A stretch of 64,000 bases of DNA, from NCBI RefSeq assembly GCF_000011365.1, contig NC_004463.1, positions 8,604,001 through 8,668,000 on the forward strand, in the 5' to 3' direction. Made by a program: the position numbers and the translations under genes. This document shows, in pieces, positions 35,092-43,212 of the stretch (positions are counted from its first letter, which is position 1; each line of letters starts with the position of its first letter). This DNA is from Bradyrhizobium diazoefficiens USDA 110 (GTDB lineage Bacteria; Pseudomonadota; Alphaproteobacteria; Rhizobiales; Xanthobacteraceae). Under the pieces are notes generated by a model. That model saw only the letters and a list, made by a program, of their open reading frames with translations, was not told the DNA's origin and made no database searches.

Positions 35092-35326
35092 TTCCGAGCG
35101 GGAGCAGCGCGGAGGCTTCCGCACCAATCGAAGGTGGTCCGTCGTCGCCACAGCATACGTTGCGCGACGGACCAATCATGCCCCGCCCGCTCGGCCCGAA
35201 GGCCGCGGCGCACTGTCTCGCTGCCGCCCCGTCATGGGCCTGTCGCACGAAAATGATCCGCTCCAGCTGTGCGCGTGCGAGTCGCCTGCTTGAGGCAACC
35301 GTCGCGTCCGTTGACAGGAGCGGCCG

Positions 35327-36364
35327 ATGCCGGTGGGACTGCTGGAGGTCGAAGGCACGATCGAGGTCAGCCAGTTCTGGCCGGAGGGGAGGTCTGACGC
35401 CGACACCACCAAGGTCGTGGTGAACGTCGCGCCCGATGCGATCCGCTTCCGCAAGAACGACACCTCGCCGTTCCAGCCGACCCATGTCTTCGACAACGCT
35501 AAGGTCAAGGGCCGGACCAACACGGCGCCGATCAAGAACGGCAAGCTGACCGTGCGCCTTCAGGGCATCGACGCGCCGGAGCTGCACTATCAGCCGTCGC
35601 CGCTGTCGCCGGCCGAGAAGAAGGGCCTGGCGGATGCCAAGCGGCAGGCCTATCACGAGGTCACTCATCCTTACCGGCAATTCCTCGGCGCGACGTCGAG
35701 CAAGGCGCTGCATGATTTCCTCAGCCGTGCCGGCGAGGCGACGCTGGCCTGCCGGGTGTTCACCCATGTCGATGCGCCGAACGAGGTGTTCGACACCTAT
35801 GGACGGCTGGTCGGCGACATCGAGGTGGCGGTCACGAACAAGACGGTCGACATCAACCACTGGCTGGTCGAGCAGGGCTTTGCCTATCCGACGTTCTACT
35901 CCTCGATGAACGACGACGAGATCAAGGCCTTCCTCGTGCTCGCCAAGGCCGCGCGGACGAAGAAACTGCCGGTCTGGAAACATCTCGCCAAAACCGTTCC
36001 GGCCTTCGACTTCGACCTGCGCGAGCCCAAGAAGAACGAGACCGACGTGCTCGCGACCGACAAGGGCCCGGTGATCCTGCCAAAACTCTACCGCCGCCAG
36101 ACCAACTGGTCGGCGCGCAAGAAGGCGAAGGTGACCAGCCAGACCTTCCAGAAATTCCTGGGTGAAGGGTCAGGCGGCAAGCCGGACACCTGCTACGAGA
36201 TCGACGACTTCCTGACCAACGGCGTTCACTCGGCGACGCCGCGGAATTTTGCGGAGTTCGTCGAGGGCGGGAAGACCATCAAGTTTCAGCCGGAGGGGCT
36301 GGTGTTCGGCGAGGCGCCGTCGAGCCTGGTCGGGGCGGACAACAAGTCCATCCTCCATTTCTGA
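35327..36364 (+). CDS. Staphylococcal-nuclease-like (thermonuclease family) protein
   Basis: A 345-residue protein with an SNase/OB-fold core. By position against S. aureus nuclease, catalytic Arg35/Asp40/Glu43 map to Arg77/Asp82/Glu85 (RLQGIDAPE, identical spacing), Arg87 maps to Arg160 (FDTYGR), and the Ca2+ Asp21 maps to DADT near residue 26, with an insertion of about 37 residues before Arg77. All catalytic positions are thus kept. There is no signal peptide, so it would be cytosolic, unlike most SNases. The C-terminal 130 residues are extra and unrecognised. A terminator follows. Confidence 0.82.
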   Translation: MPVGLLEVEGTIEVSQFWPEGRSDADTTKVVVNVAPDAIRFRKNDTSPFQPTHVFDNAKVKGRTNTAPIKNGKLTVRLQGIDAPELHYQPSPLSPAEKKGLADAKRQAYHEVTHPYRQFLGATSSKALHDFLSRAGEATLACRVFTHVDAPNEVFDTYGRLVGDIEVAVTNKTVDINHWLVEQGFAYPTFYSSMNDDEIKAFLVLAKAARTKKLPVWKHLAKTVPAFDFDLREPKKNETDVLATDKGPVILPKLYRRQTNWSARKKAKVTSQTFQKFLGEGSGGKPDTCYEIDDFLTNGVHSATPRNFAEFVEGGKTIKFQPEGLVFGEAPSSLVGADNKSILHF

Positions 36365-36383
36365 GGCCTGCCTGTCGCCAAAC

Positions 36384-36412
36384 AAAATGGCCCGCGTCGC
36401 GCGGGCCATTTT
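36384..36412. terminator. Bidirectional terminator hairpin
   Basis: A perfect 13-bp stem AAAATGGCCCGCG/CGCGGGCCATTTT encloses a 3-nt loop, with A- and T-runs on its two sides. It can end both the nuclease-like gene (+) and the SDR gene (-). It is nearly identical to the hairpin after tRNA-fMet (41203-41231). Confidence 0.88.
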
Positions 36413-36478
36413 CTCATCCAAAGCTGCGAAGTCCGAACTTGGCCTTCAGCGACGTCGGACCGCCAGAGCGCCTGCTCG

Positions 36479-37231
36479 TTAGCGAAGGCCGCCGGTGACG
36501 TGAAGTGTCTCGCCGGTGACGTAGGACGCGTCGTCCGATGCGAAGAAGGCCACCGCGGCAGCGATCTCCTCGACCTTGCCGATGCGGCCAAGCGGGGTGG
36601 TGGATTCGATCCAGTTGCGCATGTCGCCCTCGTGCAGGCCGGCCGACACGACGCCTTCGGTGGCGATCATGCCTGGATTGACGGCGTTGACGCGAATCTT
36701 GCGCGGCGCGAGCTCCTTCGACAGCACGGAGGAGATCGCATCCACCGAGGCTTTGGTCGCAGTGTAGACGGCGGTGTTCGCCGGCGCGATGGTCGATACG
36801 CCGGAGCTGATGTTGATGATACTTCCGCCGTTGGCGTTGAAGTGCTTCGCCGCTTCACCCGAGACCAGCAGCAGGCCAAGCACATTGAGGTCGAAATGCT
36901 TGTGGAAATGCTCGGGCGTGATGGCCTCGAGCGGGGCGAACTCGTAGACGCCCGCGTTGTTGACGAGGATGTCGATCGCGCCGAACGCCTTCACGGTCTC
37001 CGCGACGACGCTCTTCACGTCCTTGGCGTCGGCCAGGTTGCCATGGACCGCGACGGCTTTACCCCCCTTGGCGATGATGGCGGCGACCACGCGGTCGGCG
37101 GCCTGCTTGCTGGAGCTGTAATTGACGGCAACCGCCGCCCCCTCAGCCGCAAGCCGGGCGGAGATTTCGGCACCAATGCCTTTGGATGCGCCGGTCACGA
37201 GCGCTACTTTGCCTTCCAGTCTCTTGGTCAT
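36479..37231 (-). CDS. Short-chain dehydrogenase/reductase (SDR)
   Basis: A 250-residue classical SDR: NAD(P)-binding TGASKGIGAEI, NNAGVYE, catalytic Ser in IINISSGVSTI, YTATKAS (YXXXK intact), the helix VLSKELAPRKIRVNAVNPG and a C-terminal GETLHVTGGLR. Probably a 3-oxoacyl-ACP-reductase-like or glucose-dehydrogenase-like enzyme of open substrate. ATG 37231 follows GGAAG. It is divergent from an ArsR-type regulator with a perfect inverted repeat between them, so it is the likely regulated target. Confidence 0.93.
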   Translation of the reverse strand: MTKRLEGKVALVTGASKGIGAEISARLAAEGAAVAVNYSSSKQAADRVVAAIIAKGGKAVAVHGNLADAKDVKSVVAETVKAFGAIDILVNNAGVYEFAPLEAITPEHFHKHFDLNVLGLLLVSGEAAKHFNANGGSIINISSGVSTIAPANTAVYTATKASVDAISSVLSKELAPRKIRVNAVNPGMIATEGVVSAGLHEGDMRNWIESTTPLGRIGKVEEIAAAVAFFASDDASYVTGETLHVTGGLR

Positions 37232-37265
37232 CGCATGTCTTCCGTTGTTCGGCGGGATGCCGATA

Positions 37266-37296
37266 TTCAATAGTTCAATACTAGTGAACTATTGAA
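37266..37296. promoter_or_regulatory. Perfect 12-bp inverted repeat, probable ArsR operator
   Basis: TTCAATAGTTCA (37266-37277) and TGAACTATTGAA (37285-37296) are exact reverse complements separated by 7 bases (ATACTAG). The repeat sits 35 bases from the SDR start and 31 bases from the ArsR start, in AT-rich DNA that should hold both promoters. It is a strong candidate binding site for the ArsR-type regulator. Confidence 0.85.
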
Positions 37297-37326
37297 TGAG
37301 TTCAAGGGGCATGCTATATTTTGGGC

Positions 37327-37638
37327 ATGGTGCAGTTCGTTCACCCTTCGCGCGACGAGATTACGCTGGCCGGAGTGCTCGGAGCCCTCGCGGATCCCAT
37401 GCGGCTGCGGATCGTCAAAAGCCTGGTCGCGCAGAACGCTTGCATGTCGTGTACCGAGGCGGCGCCTTGCCCTGACATGGCGAAATCGACCCTGTCGAAC
37501 CATTTTCGCATTCTGCGGGAGGCCGGCCTGATCCGGACGTCAAAGCAAGGTGTCCAGCACCGCAACGTGTTGCGCGAGGAGGACATCAATGCGCGGTTTC
37601 CGAAACTGCTGAAAATGATCCTGAGCTATCCGGACTGA
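37327..37638 (+). CDS. ArsR-family regulator with a Cys triad
   Basis: A 103-residue winged-helix repressor: ALADPMRLRIVKSL, then KSTLSNHFRILREAGLIRTSKQGVQ (recognition helix and wing). Three cysteines (Cys39, Cys42, Cys48 in ACMSCTEAAPC) sit just before the recognition helix, a position suited to redox, electrophile or metal sensing. The ATG at 37327 is preferred to the TTG two codons upstream. AAGGGG lies rather far upstream. It is divergent from the SDR gene, which it probably represses through the 37266-37296 repeat. Confidence 0.9.
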   Translation: MVQFVHPSRDEITLAGVLGALADPMRLRIVKSLVAQNACMSCTEAAPCPDMAKSTLSNHFRILREAGLIRTSKQGVQHRNVLREEDINARFPKLLKMILSYPD

Positions 37639-37647
37639 GTGTCGCCA

Positions 37648-40611
37648 CTACCAGGCATAGCGGATGATGCCCTTGCCGGCGTAGCTGCTTGTGACGTTCG
37701 AAAACTCGCCCTCGAAGGTAGCGCCGAACGAGACGCCGCCGCGCCATTTCACCTCGGCCGAGGCCGTGACGAGCGCGGAGTCGCGCGCCTGCGCCGCGCC
37801 GTTGACCACGAATGATGCGCCCGGGAGCGCCTGGAAGGTGGCCGCGATAGCGCGATCGGGATCGAAGTCGTGCGCCCAGGCGGCGCGGCCGCGCAAGACC
37901 AGGACGGCATCGCTCAGCGCAAACGACCTGTCCGCGCGCAGACCGAGCTCGCTGCGCGTGTCGGTGACGCTCCGCGAACCGTAACTCAGGGCGAAGGCAT
38001 TGCTGCCCGCGAGCACCTGTTCGGCATAGGCCGGCAGATCGAAGATGGTCGACTGGCCGGCGGCGTAAGGCGTGAGCCCCATCCACGGCGTCACGAAGCG
38101 ATAGCCGGCCTCGACGCGGCCGGAATAGGCGTTGGCGTTGAAGCGGGCCCGCAACTGATCGCTGCCGGCGATGGTGACGGTGCGGGTGGTGGTAATGTCC
38201 TGCCAGCCATACGCCAGCGCGGCGGAGACGTAGGCCGCGCCGACGCCGTGGCGAAGGAAGGCGCCGGCCTGAAACAAATCCGACCGGCCGCTGCCGCCGT
38301 TGGCGACGCCAAAGCTCGTGCCGCCGCCGGCCAGCGCGAAGCCGGCGACGGTGTCGGGTGAAAAGCGATAATCGGCGCCGACCGCCGTGCCGGCGATGCG
38401 ACTGGTCGCCGTGTTCGATCCCATCGTGGCATTGCCGTCGGTGGTCTGCGAACCGCCATAGCCCGCGGCCCATACGCCCCAGCGTTGCATTACGATGTCG
38501 GACGCCGCCGGGGCCTTGCGGGAGAGCGCGGCATAGGCGTCGCGCTCCGCGGCGGAACGTCCGCGACCGGTGGAGGCGTAGGCACGGAAGCCATCCTCGT
38601 CGGCGAATTGCGACGCACCGGCCGGCGACGATCCGCCATCGCCCCGGCCGGCCAGGAACGGATCGGTGAGGACGCCGATGAACTGCGTCATCGCGTCGAA
38701 CGTGGTCTGCTGCGACCCGGTCGCAGTTTCGCCGGAGGCTTGCGTCAGGCCCGCTTGCGACAGCGTGCCGTACACGGCGGGAATGCCGCCGGTGAGGTTG
38801 AAGAAAGTCGACAACGCATTTCCGACATTCTGCTGATTGACGTTGAGCCCGCCGGGAATGGAAAAGTTCAGCGCCAGATCGAGATAGGCATTGTTGGCAT
38901 CATAGCTCAGGCTGGTGTGAAAGGTGGCCGGCAGGTTGGTATCGACCAGCGCGCCGAACGTGCCGGTCAACCCGCCGCCGGCATTGACGATCGTGTATTG
39001 CTTCGCCACGTAGCTGCCGGCCGCGAACACGGCACTGACGGTGGCCCCGCCCAGGGTCGCGGTGCCGGTCACGTTGACGCGATCGGCATTGGCGGGCGAG
39101 ACCTCGACCACGTAAGTCGACGGCGCCGTGAAGACGAGATTGCCGTTCACGGTCAAAAGGCCGATCGAATTGCCCGGCGCCAGCACGCCGCCATTGATCG
39201 TAGTGTTGCCGACCGTGCCGTTGCCGCCGAGCGTGCCGCCGCTGTTGACGGTGGTCAGCGACGCCGAGGCGAGCGAGCCGTTGACGGAGAGAATGCCGGC
39301 ATCGACGCTGACCGCGCCTGTGAATGAACTCGATCCCGTCAGCGTCCAGTTGCTGCTGCCGGCCTTCACGAAGCTGCCGAAGCCGCGGTACTGGGCGGAG
39401 TCGCCGAGCGTCGACAGGTCGAACGAGCTGTTGGCGGCTCCGCCCAGCCGGAGCGTGTCGGCGTAGCTGAAGGCCATTACGTTGCCGGTGACGGTCGACC
39501 CGGCCTGAAGCTCCAGACTGTTGACGCCGCCGGTGAATGTGATGGCGTTGGCACGGGCCCCCGTGCCGGCATTTCCGAGCCCGCCGCTGATGATCCCCGC
39601 ATTCTGCACGACGAGGCCGGCGCCGCTGATTCCCGCGCCGCCGGCGACGGGCGGAAAAAAGGTCGGATACCTGGGATCACCTTGGGGGCCACCGGTGCCT
39701 CCCGAAATCATGCCGGTATTGATGACGATGCCCCCGGCCGCGAGAACAAGACCATCGCCGCCGCCGCCGCCGCTTCCAGAACCGATTGCGCTTCCGCCGC
39801 CAGAACCGCCGCTTCCTCCCGTGATCGAACCGGCATTGGTCACGGTTGCAGTGGTGCCGACGACGACACCCTTTCCACCTCCACCGGCGCCGCCATTGCC
39901 ATCGGCGGAAGTTGTGCCTGCATCGCCGCCCGAACCACCCCTGATGAAGACGCCGGCATTGACCTGCAGATCGCCGCCGGACAGGTACAAGCCATCGCCG
40001 CCGCCACCGCCCCCGCCGGCCGACCCGTTGTAGGGGCCAAGACCGCCTGCTCCGCCATTTCCGCCGGTCAGGTTGACCACCGCGGCGTAGTTGCCGCTGA
40101 CGGTCGCGGCCCGGCCACCACCCCCGCCGCCGCCCCCGGCGTTGATGCCCCCCTGGAATCCACCCCCGCCTCCGCTGCCGCTGCCGCCGCCACCGCCGCC
40201 TGAATAACCCGCGCCCCCGGTTCCTCCGCCTGGCGCAACGTTGTTTCCGGCTGCGCCCCCGTACGGACCGCTTCCCGCAGTGTCCGGGCCACCGCCGCTT
40301 GCGCCATTCCCCGCTGCATTCCCGTCGCCCGCCAGACCACCGGCGCCGCCGGCTCCGGGGACACTGTCGGAGTAGGCGCTGCCAGTGCCGCCGTTGCCGC
40401 CGACCAGTTGCGCATGCGCCGGCATCATTTGCGCCGCAAGGCCGACAAGAACACCGACGCTCGCAAGCAGAGCCCTGCGCAACAGCCATCCAAGGCCGGC
40501 GCATCGCGAAGGCGCCGGCGTGCGCGGACCGGAGCGATGCCGGTCGCGCGACGGGTCGATCTCATCGGGAGAAAGCGGCAAGGACCTGTTGTTCATCATC
40601 ATCTGCGACAT
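37648..40611 (-). CDS. Autotransporter with Gly-rich passenger and C-terminal beta-barrel
   Basis: A 987-residue type V secreted protein. An extended N-terminal region (about 45 residues) precedes the hydrophobic signal core (LLRRALLASVGVLVGLAAQM) and a likely AHA/QL cut. The passenger is extremely Gly-rich (GGAGG-type repeats up to about residue 330), then has a PATR-like element (GGTLGGNGTVGNTTINGGVL and following). The last roughly 280 residues form an autotransporter barrel (MQRWGVWAAGYGG onward), ending in the aromatic RYAW. ATG 40611 is the first in-frame ATG; a TTG lies one codon earlier. It faces the ArsR gene tail to tail. Likely a surface adhesin-like protein. Confidence 0.92.
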   Translation of the reverse strand: MSQMMMNNRSLPLSPDEIDPSRDRHRSGPRTPAPSRCAGLGWLLRRALLASVGVLVGLAAQMMPAHAQLVGGNGGTGSAYSDSVPGAGGAGGLAGDGNAAGNGASGGGPDTAGSGPYGGAAGNNVAPGGGTGGAGYSGGGGGGSGSGGGGGFQGGINAGGGGGGGGRAATVSGNYAAVVNLTGGNGGAGGLGPYNGSAGGGGGGGDGLYLSGGDLQVNAGVFIRGGSGGDAGTTSADGNGGAGGGGKGVVVGTTATVTNAGSITGGSGGSGGGSAIGSGSGGGGGDGLVLAAGGIVINTGMISGGTGGPQGDPRYPTFFPPVAGGAGISGAGLVVQNAGIISGGLGNAGTGARANAITFTGGVNSLELQAGSTVTGNVMAFSYADTLRLGGAANSSFDLSTLGDSAQYRGFGSFVKAGSSNWTLTGSSSFTGAVSVDAGILSVNGSLASASLTTVNSGGTLGGNGTVGNTTINGGVLAPGNSIGLLTVNGNLVFTAPSTYVVEVSPANADRVNVTGTATLGGATVSAVFAAGSYVAKQYTIVNAGGGLTGTFGALVDTNLPATFHTSLSYDANNAYLDLALNFSIPGGLNVNQQNVGNALSTFFNLTGGIPAVYGTLSQAGLTQASGETATGSQQTTFDAMTQFIGVLTDPFLAGRGDGGSSPAGASQFADEDGFRAYASTGRGRSAAERDAYAALSRKAPAASDIVMQRWGVWAAGYGGSQTTDGNATMGSNTATSRIAGTAVGADYRFSPDTVAGFALAGGGTSFGVANGGSGRSDLFQAGAFLRHGVGAAYVSAALAYGWQDITTTRTVTIAGSDQLRARFNANAYSGRVEAGYRFVTPWMGLTPYAAGQSTIFDLPAYAEQVLAGSNAFALSYGSRSVTDTRSELGLRADRSFALSDAVLVLRGRAAWAHDFDPDRAIAATFQALPGASFVVNGAAQARDSALVTASAEVKWRGGVSFGATFEGEFSNVTSSYAGKGIIRYAW

Positions 40612-40945
40612 CAAGGAGGAGGCCGCCCGCGATCAGTGCAGGCCGGCGGCGCGAAGATCCGTAACAGGTCGCCCGCCGCCGTGATGTGCCGTGTGTCTCA
40701 CGCGCGGATTCCGACGGACGGTGATGCAGAGACGGCACAGTCGCGCGAACCGTCGATGCTCGCCTCAACGGGAAGCAGAAAGAATTGCCGACAGTCGGCA
40801 GAATGGTCCGGCGGTTGATCGGGCCTGCGGCCTCGCGAGCGACGAAGCGTCGGACTTGTCTCGATCCATCAATCAACAATCGCAGCGCGCAGGATTGGTA
40901 CGGATCGTGCAATTCCTCGTCGTGCAGACGAACGAGGATCGGACA
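40612..40945. other. Divergent intergenic region upstream of the autotransporter
   Basis: These 334 bases lie between the autotransporter start and the small ORF at 40946. No palindrome or promoter consensus stands out. A run of open frame extends upstream of the 56-aa ORF but lacks a ribosome site. Probably promoter DNA for both sides. Confidence 0.45.
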
Positions 40946-41116
40946 ATGAATATCTCGGGCGCGAATGCCTACGCGTATTTGCAAGACGCTTCATCGGCAA
41001 AGCGAGCGAATGCCGGCACGACGTCATCCGCCGGCAGTGCGCCGGTCTCATCGAGCGGCTCCGGTCAGGCCAGCGACGGAAGCGTCCAGAGCACCAAACG
41101 ACTGGCGTCGATCTGA
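40946..41116 (+). CDS. Small Ser/Gly-rich protein (56 aa)
   Basis: The ATG at 40946 has GAGG 8 bases upstream. The product starts MNISGANAYAYLQDASSAKR and continues as a low-complexity Ser/Gly/Ala stretch. I do not recognise a domain. The length and composition suggest a small intrinsically disordered protein; a non-coding explanation is possible. No terminator follows before the tRNA region. Confidence 0.45.
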   Translation: MNISGANAYAYLQDASSAKRANAGTTSSAGSAPVSSSGSGQASDGSVQSTKRLASI

Positions 41117-41202
41117 CGGTCTGATCATCCGCCGATCCGGATCAGCCGTCGTAGCCTTTCGGACGATTGAAGCGCCCATGGCAAAACAAAAATGGCAAAA
41201 CA

Positions 41203-41231
41203 AAAATGGCCCGCGCGATGCGGGCCATTTT
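41203..41231 (-). terminator. Terminator of tRNA-fMet
   Basis: A 12-bp stem AAAATGGCCCGC/GCGGGCCATTTT encloses a 5-nt loop, with a T-tract on the minus strand (A-rich on plus at 41202-41206). It lies 27 bases beyond the tRNA 3' end in its direction of transcription. A short direct duplication (AAAACAAAAATGGC, twice) lies at its outer edge. Confidence 0.88.
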
Positions 41232-41258
41232 CGTATCGGAACCGGTGAAGTCCGAATT

Positions 41259-41335
<77 letters not shown>

Positions 41336-41646
41336 TTAAACCGTTGCGCGCCTTCGTTAAAATGCCGGGGACGGGGGATGAGGGCCGGCGCTGTTCGCGT
41401 GGCTTGCTTCTTCCGTCCCAAAGGCTTCCTTGGAAGGCAACCCCGGGGCAAAGCCCGTCGGGTGCGGGGGGTATGTACCAACCCGGGCTGCCTTTGGAAA
41501 GGGCTGCGAGGACGTTTTTTTCGACTTTATGACAGGTGGATGGACCGGATTCCGGCCCGCCAGCCGCGCTCTTGCCAGAAGTTCCGCAAAGGGCCAGCTT
41601 GCCGCAACAAAACCAGGGGCGAAACGCCAATTTAGGGAGCAACGCC
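41336..41646. other. Intergenic region between tRNA-fMet and the aldehyde dehydrogenase gene
   Basis: This 311-bp region should contain the divergent promoters of the tRNA (minus) and aldehyde dehydrogenase (plus). Short Pro/Arg-rich frames on the plus strand lack ribosome sites. A T-run (GACGTTTTTTTCGAC) lies near 41520, but its preceding stem is poor. Nothing further is supported. Confidence 0.45.
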
Positions 41647-43116
41647 ATGGACCAGACCAGGGACCAGATCTTGGATCGATCTTTGGACCGATCCCCGGCG
41701 AGCGCCCCGCTGCGGGCCCTCGCCGACGCCTTCCACGCCATGATCGCGCGGTCGCGGGCGGAGCCGGCCGCTGATCTGGCCGAGCGGCTCGACCGGCTGG
41801 CGCGGCTGCGCGCCGTCGTCGCCGACAATGAAGAGCGCTTCCGCCAGGCGATCTCGGCCGATTTCGGCCACCGCTCGGCGGTCGAGACCACCATCGCCGA
41901 GACCATGATGGTCTACAGCGAGATACGCCATGCGACAAAACACCTGAAGAGCTGGATGGCGCCGCAGCGAATCGCCACCGCGCTGCAATTCCTGCCGGCG
42001 CGCAACCGGCTGATCCCGCAGCCGCTCGGCGTCGTCGGCATCATCGCCCCCTGGAATTATCCGCTCCAGCTGACGCTGGCGCCCGCGATCGGCGCGATTG
42101 CCGCCGGCAACCTGGTCATGATCAAGCCGAGCGAGCTCGTCCCGCATTTCGCAGGCCTGCTGAAAGAGACGGTTGCCGCAAGGTTCGACGCGACCGAGCT
42201 GCTCGTCACCGGCGTCGAGGACGAGATCGCCAAGGCCTTTGCGTCGCTCCCCTTCGATCATCTGGTGTTCACCGGCTCGACCCGGGTCGGACGGCTGGTC
42301 GCGGAGGCCGCGGGGCGCAATCTGACGCCTGTGACGCTCGAACTCGGCGGCAAGTCGCCTGCTATCATCGACGCCTCCGCCGATCTCGATGAGGCGGCCG
42401 AGCGCATCGCCTACGGCAAGCTGCTCAATGCCGGGCAGACCTGCATCGCGCCGGACTACGTGCTGGTGCCGGAGCGCTCGCTGCAGGCCTTCGCCGAGAA
42501 GCTGCGCGCGCAGATGCGGCGCATGTTCGGCACCGATCCCGCGAACAAGGACTACACCTCCGTCATCTCCGACCGGCACTACGCGCGGCTCGAAGGTCTC
42601 GTCGCGGATGCCGTAGAGCGCGGCGCAAAAATCCTGCAACCGGCAAGGGCCGACGATCCCAACTGGAAGGCGCACCGCAAATTCCCGCCGACGCTGATCC
42701 TTGGCGCCACCGAAGACATGGCGGTGATGCAGGAGGAGATATTTGGGCCGGTGCTGCCGGTGCTGGGCTATCGCGAGCCGGCCGATGCCATCGCCTTCGT
42801 CAACCGCCGCGACCGGCCGCTTGCGCTCTACTGGTTCGGCAAGGACCGCGACGCGCGCGACGCGGTGCTGTCGCGCACCGTCTCCGGCGGCGTCACCGTC
42901 AACGACTGCCTGTTCCACTTCGCGCAGGTGAACCAGCCGATGGGCGGCGTCGGCGCATCCGGCACCGGCGCCTATCACGGCGAATGGGGTTTTCGCACGT
43001 TCAGCAAGCTGAAGCCGGTGTTCTACCGCTCGAAATTCAACCGCCTCGCCGATCTCTACCCGCCCTATGGCGGCAAGATCGCGCGGCTGGAGAAGATGAT
43101 GCGGTTCATGTCGTAG
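41647..43116 (+). CDS. Coniferyl-aldehyde-dehydrogenase-like ALDH
   Basis: A 489-residue NAD(P)-dependent aldehyde dehydrogenase. It shows the cofactor block PLGVVGIIAPWNYPLQLTLA, FTGSTRVGR, the general base TLELGGKSPA and the catalytic cysteine NAGQTCIAPDYVLV. The overall pattern is the CALDH branch (aromatic and long-chain aldehydes). ATG 41647 follows GGGA; longer in-frame extensions upstream are low-complexity and unlikely. It precedes a GMC oxidoreductase, consistent with an alcohol-to-aldehyde-to-acid route. Confidence 0.94.
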   Translation: MDQTRDQILDRSLDRSPASAPLRALADAFHAMIARSRAEPAADLAERLDRLARLRAVVADNEERFRQAISADFGHRSAVETTIAETMMVYSEIRHATKHLKSWMAPQRIATALQFLPARNRLIPQPLGVVGIIAPWNYPLQLTLAPAIGAIAAGNLVMIKPSELVPHFAGLLKETVAARFDATELLVTGVEDEIAKAFASLPFDHLVFTGSTRVGRLVAEAAGRNLTPVTLELGGKSPAIIDASADLDEAAERIAYGKLLNAGQTCIAPDYVLVPERSLQAFAEKLRAQMRRMFGTDPANKDYTSVISDRHYARLEGLVADAVERGAKILQPARADDPNWKAHRKFPPTLILGATEDMAVMQEEIFGPVLPVLGYREPADAIAFVNRRDRPLALYWFGKDRDARDAVLSRTVSGGVTVNDCLFHFAQVNQPMGGVGASGTGAYHGEWGFRTFSKLKPVFYRSKFNRLADLYPPYGGKIARLEKMMRFMS

Positions 43117-43121
43117 GGGCA

Positions 43122-43193
43122 GTCGTTCCGGGGCGCGAAGCGAACCCGGAACCTCGAGATTCCGGGGTCGCGCTACGCGCGCCCCGGAATGAC
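43122..43193. repeat. Extragenic palindromic repeat, family A, copy 2
   Basis: This 72-bp element begins 6 bases after the aldehyde dehydrogenase stop (GTCGTTCCGGGGCGCGAAG) and ends CCCCGGAATGAC. It carries the CTCGAGATTCCGGG core. Its last bases contain an ATG (43189) in frame with the next gene. Confidence 0.9.
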
Positions 43194-43212
43194 GATAAGG
43201 GGAGAAACAACA

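Noticed and set aside
39521..40504. Several frames opposite the Gly-rich autotransporter passenger, including Pro- and Arg-rich translations
   Set aside because: They are low-complexity complements of GGN repeats; no ribosome sites and no domains.
41336..41646. Small plus-strand ORFs upstream of the aldehyde dehydrogenase
   Set aside because: Arg/Pro-rich translations, no ribosome site, and overlapping the probable tRNA and ALDH promoters.
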